The notes under the pieces: model-generated
Seen by the model: the letters and a program-made list of their open reading frames with translations, nothing else
Databases searched by the model: none
Told to the model about the DNA's origin: nothing
Program-made: the position numbers and the translations under genes
Source of the DNA: Phycisphaerae bacterium
Lineage (GTDB): Bacteria; Planctomycetota; Phycisphaerae; UBA1845; Fen-1342
Direction: 5' to 3'
Length of the DNA: 5,554 nt
NCBI GenBank assembly: GCA_026984555.1
Contig: JALSRY010000034.1
Span: 1-5,554 of the forward strand
In this document: positions 5,340-5,554 of the stretch, piece after piece
Layout: every line of letters begins with the position of its first letter
Position numbering within the stretch: position 1 is the stretch's first letter

Positions 5340-5554
5340 ATGTCAAGGATTACATTTCCGCAGGTTGTTTGTGTTGCCGCATTGTTGTCACTTGCCAGAT
5401 ACGCTGCGGCTCTGGAGCCTCCATCGTTCCGCGTGTACTGGGACGGTGTTCCGACACCGAGGATCTATACACCGACGTCCGAGGACTATCATGCCGGACC
5501 GCCACCGTATTATGATGTGTCGGACGAGCTTGTTAGTGCGCAACTGTATCAGGA
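5340..5554 (+). CDS. Exported protein of unknown function, 5' part only
   Basis: An open frame begins at ATG 5340 and is still open at the window edge (71 codons seen). The first 24 residues look like a signal peptide: MSRITF, a hydrophobic core around VVCVAALLSLA, then a small-residue site, AAA, before LEPP. The mature start (SFRVYWDGVPTPRIYTPTSE) is rich in Tyr, Pro and acidic residues, with no motif I recognise. It is therefore probably an extracytoplasmic or surface protein. By hand count, third codon positions are about 54% G/C, against roughly 85% at the start of the activator gene, so it has a different compositional history or expression class. It has its own promoter candidate and is probably not part of the kinase operon. 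Confidence 0.75.
   Translation, partial: MSRITFPQVVCVAALLSLARYAAALEPPSFRVYWDGVPTPRIYTPTSEDYHAGPPPYYDVSDELVSAQLYQ

Overview
The window is high-GC bacterial DNA with four complete genes and one gene cut by the right edge. I read it as a free-living Gram-negative-type bacterium. The evidence is a sec-exported folding enzyme, a sigma-54 activator, a soluble haem-globin kinase and G/C-dominated third codon positions. Planctomycetota or a myxobacteria-like lineage would fit, but no marker gene fixes the phylum.

Left part (1-1448, + strand): three tandem copies of a hairpin-forming repeat (1-98, possibly continuing off the left edge), then about 250 bases without a recognisable gene. Next is a secreted two-domain peptidyl-prolyl isomerase in which a cyclophilin is joined to an FKBP domain. 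It ends in a GC-rich stem-loop that faces a convergent gene.

Central part (1517-5126): a sensory locus. On the + strand, a soluble globin-coupled histidine kinase (protoglobin + HisKA + HATPase) overlaps by four bases (ATGA) an NtrC-type sigma-54 activator, so the two form a coupled pair. On the - strand, diverging from the kinase across a 473-base region, lies a small stand-alone receiver protein with a cysteine cluster next to its active-site lysine and one acidic-pocket residue replaced. The expected flow is gas ligand (O2, NO or CO) on haem, kinase autophosphorylation, phosphotransfer to the activator, then sigma-54 transcription. The small receiver may be a second phosphate acceptor or modulator. 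The shared region holds an inverted repeat just upstream of a -24/-12-like site, a GC-rich hairpin and two TATAAT boxes.

Right part (5127-5554): composition drops sharply. An AT-richer intergenic stretch carries a consensus TTGACA box and a GCGA-capped hairpin, followed by a strong ribosome binding site and the start of an exported protein of unknown function that runs off the window.
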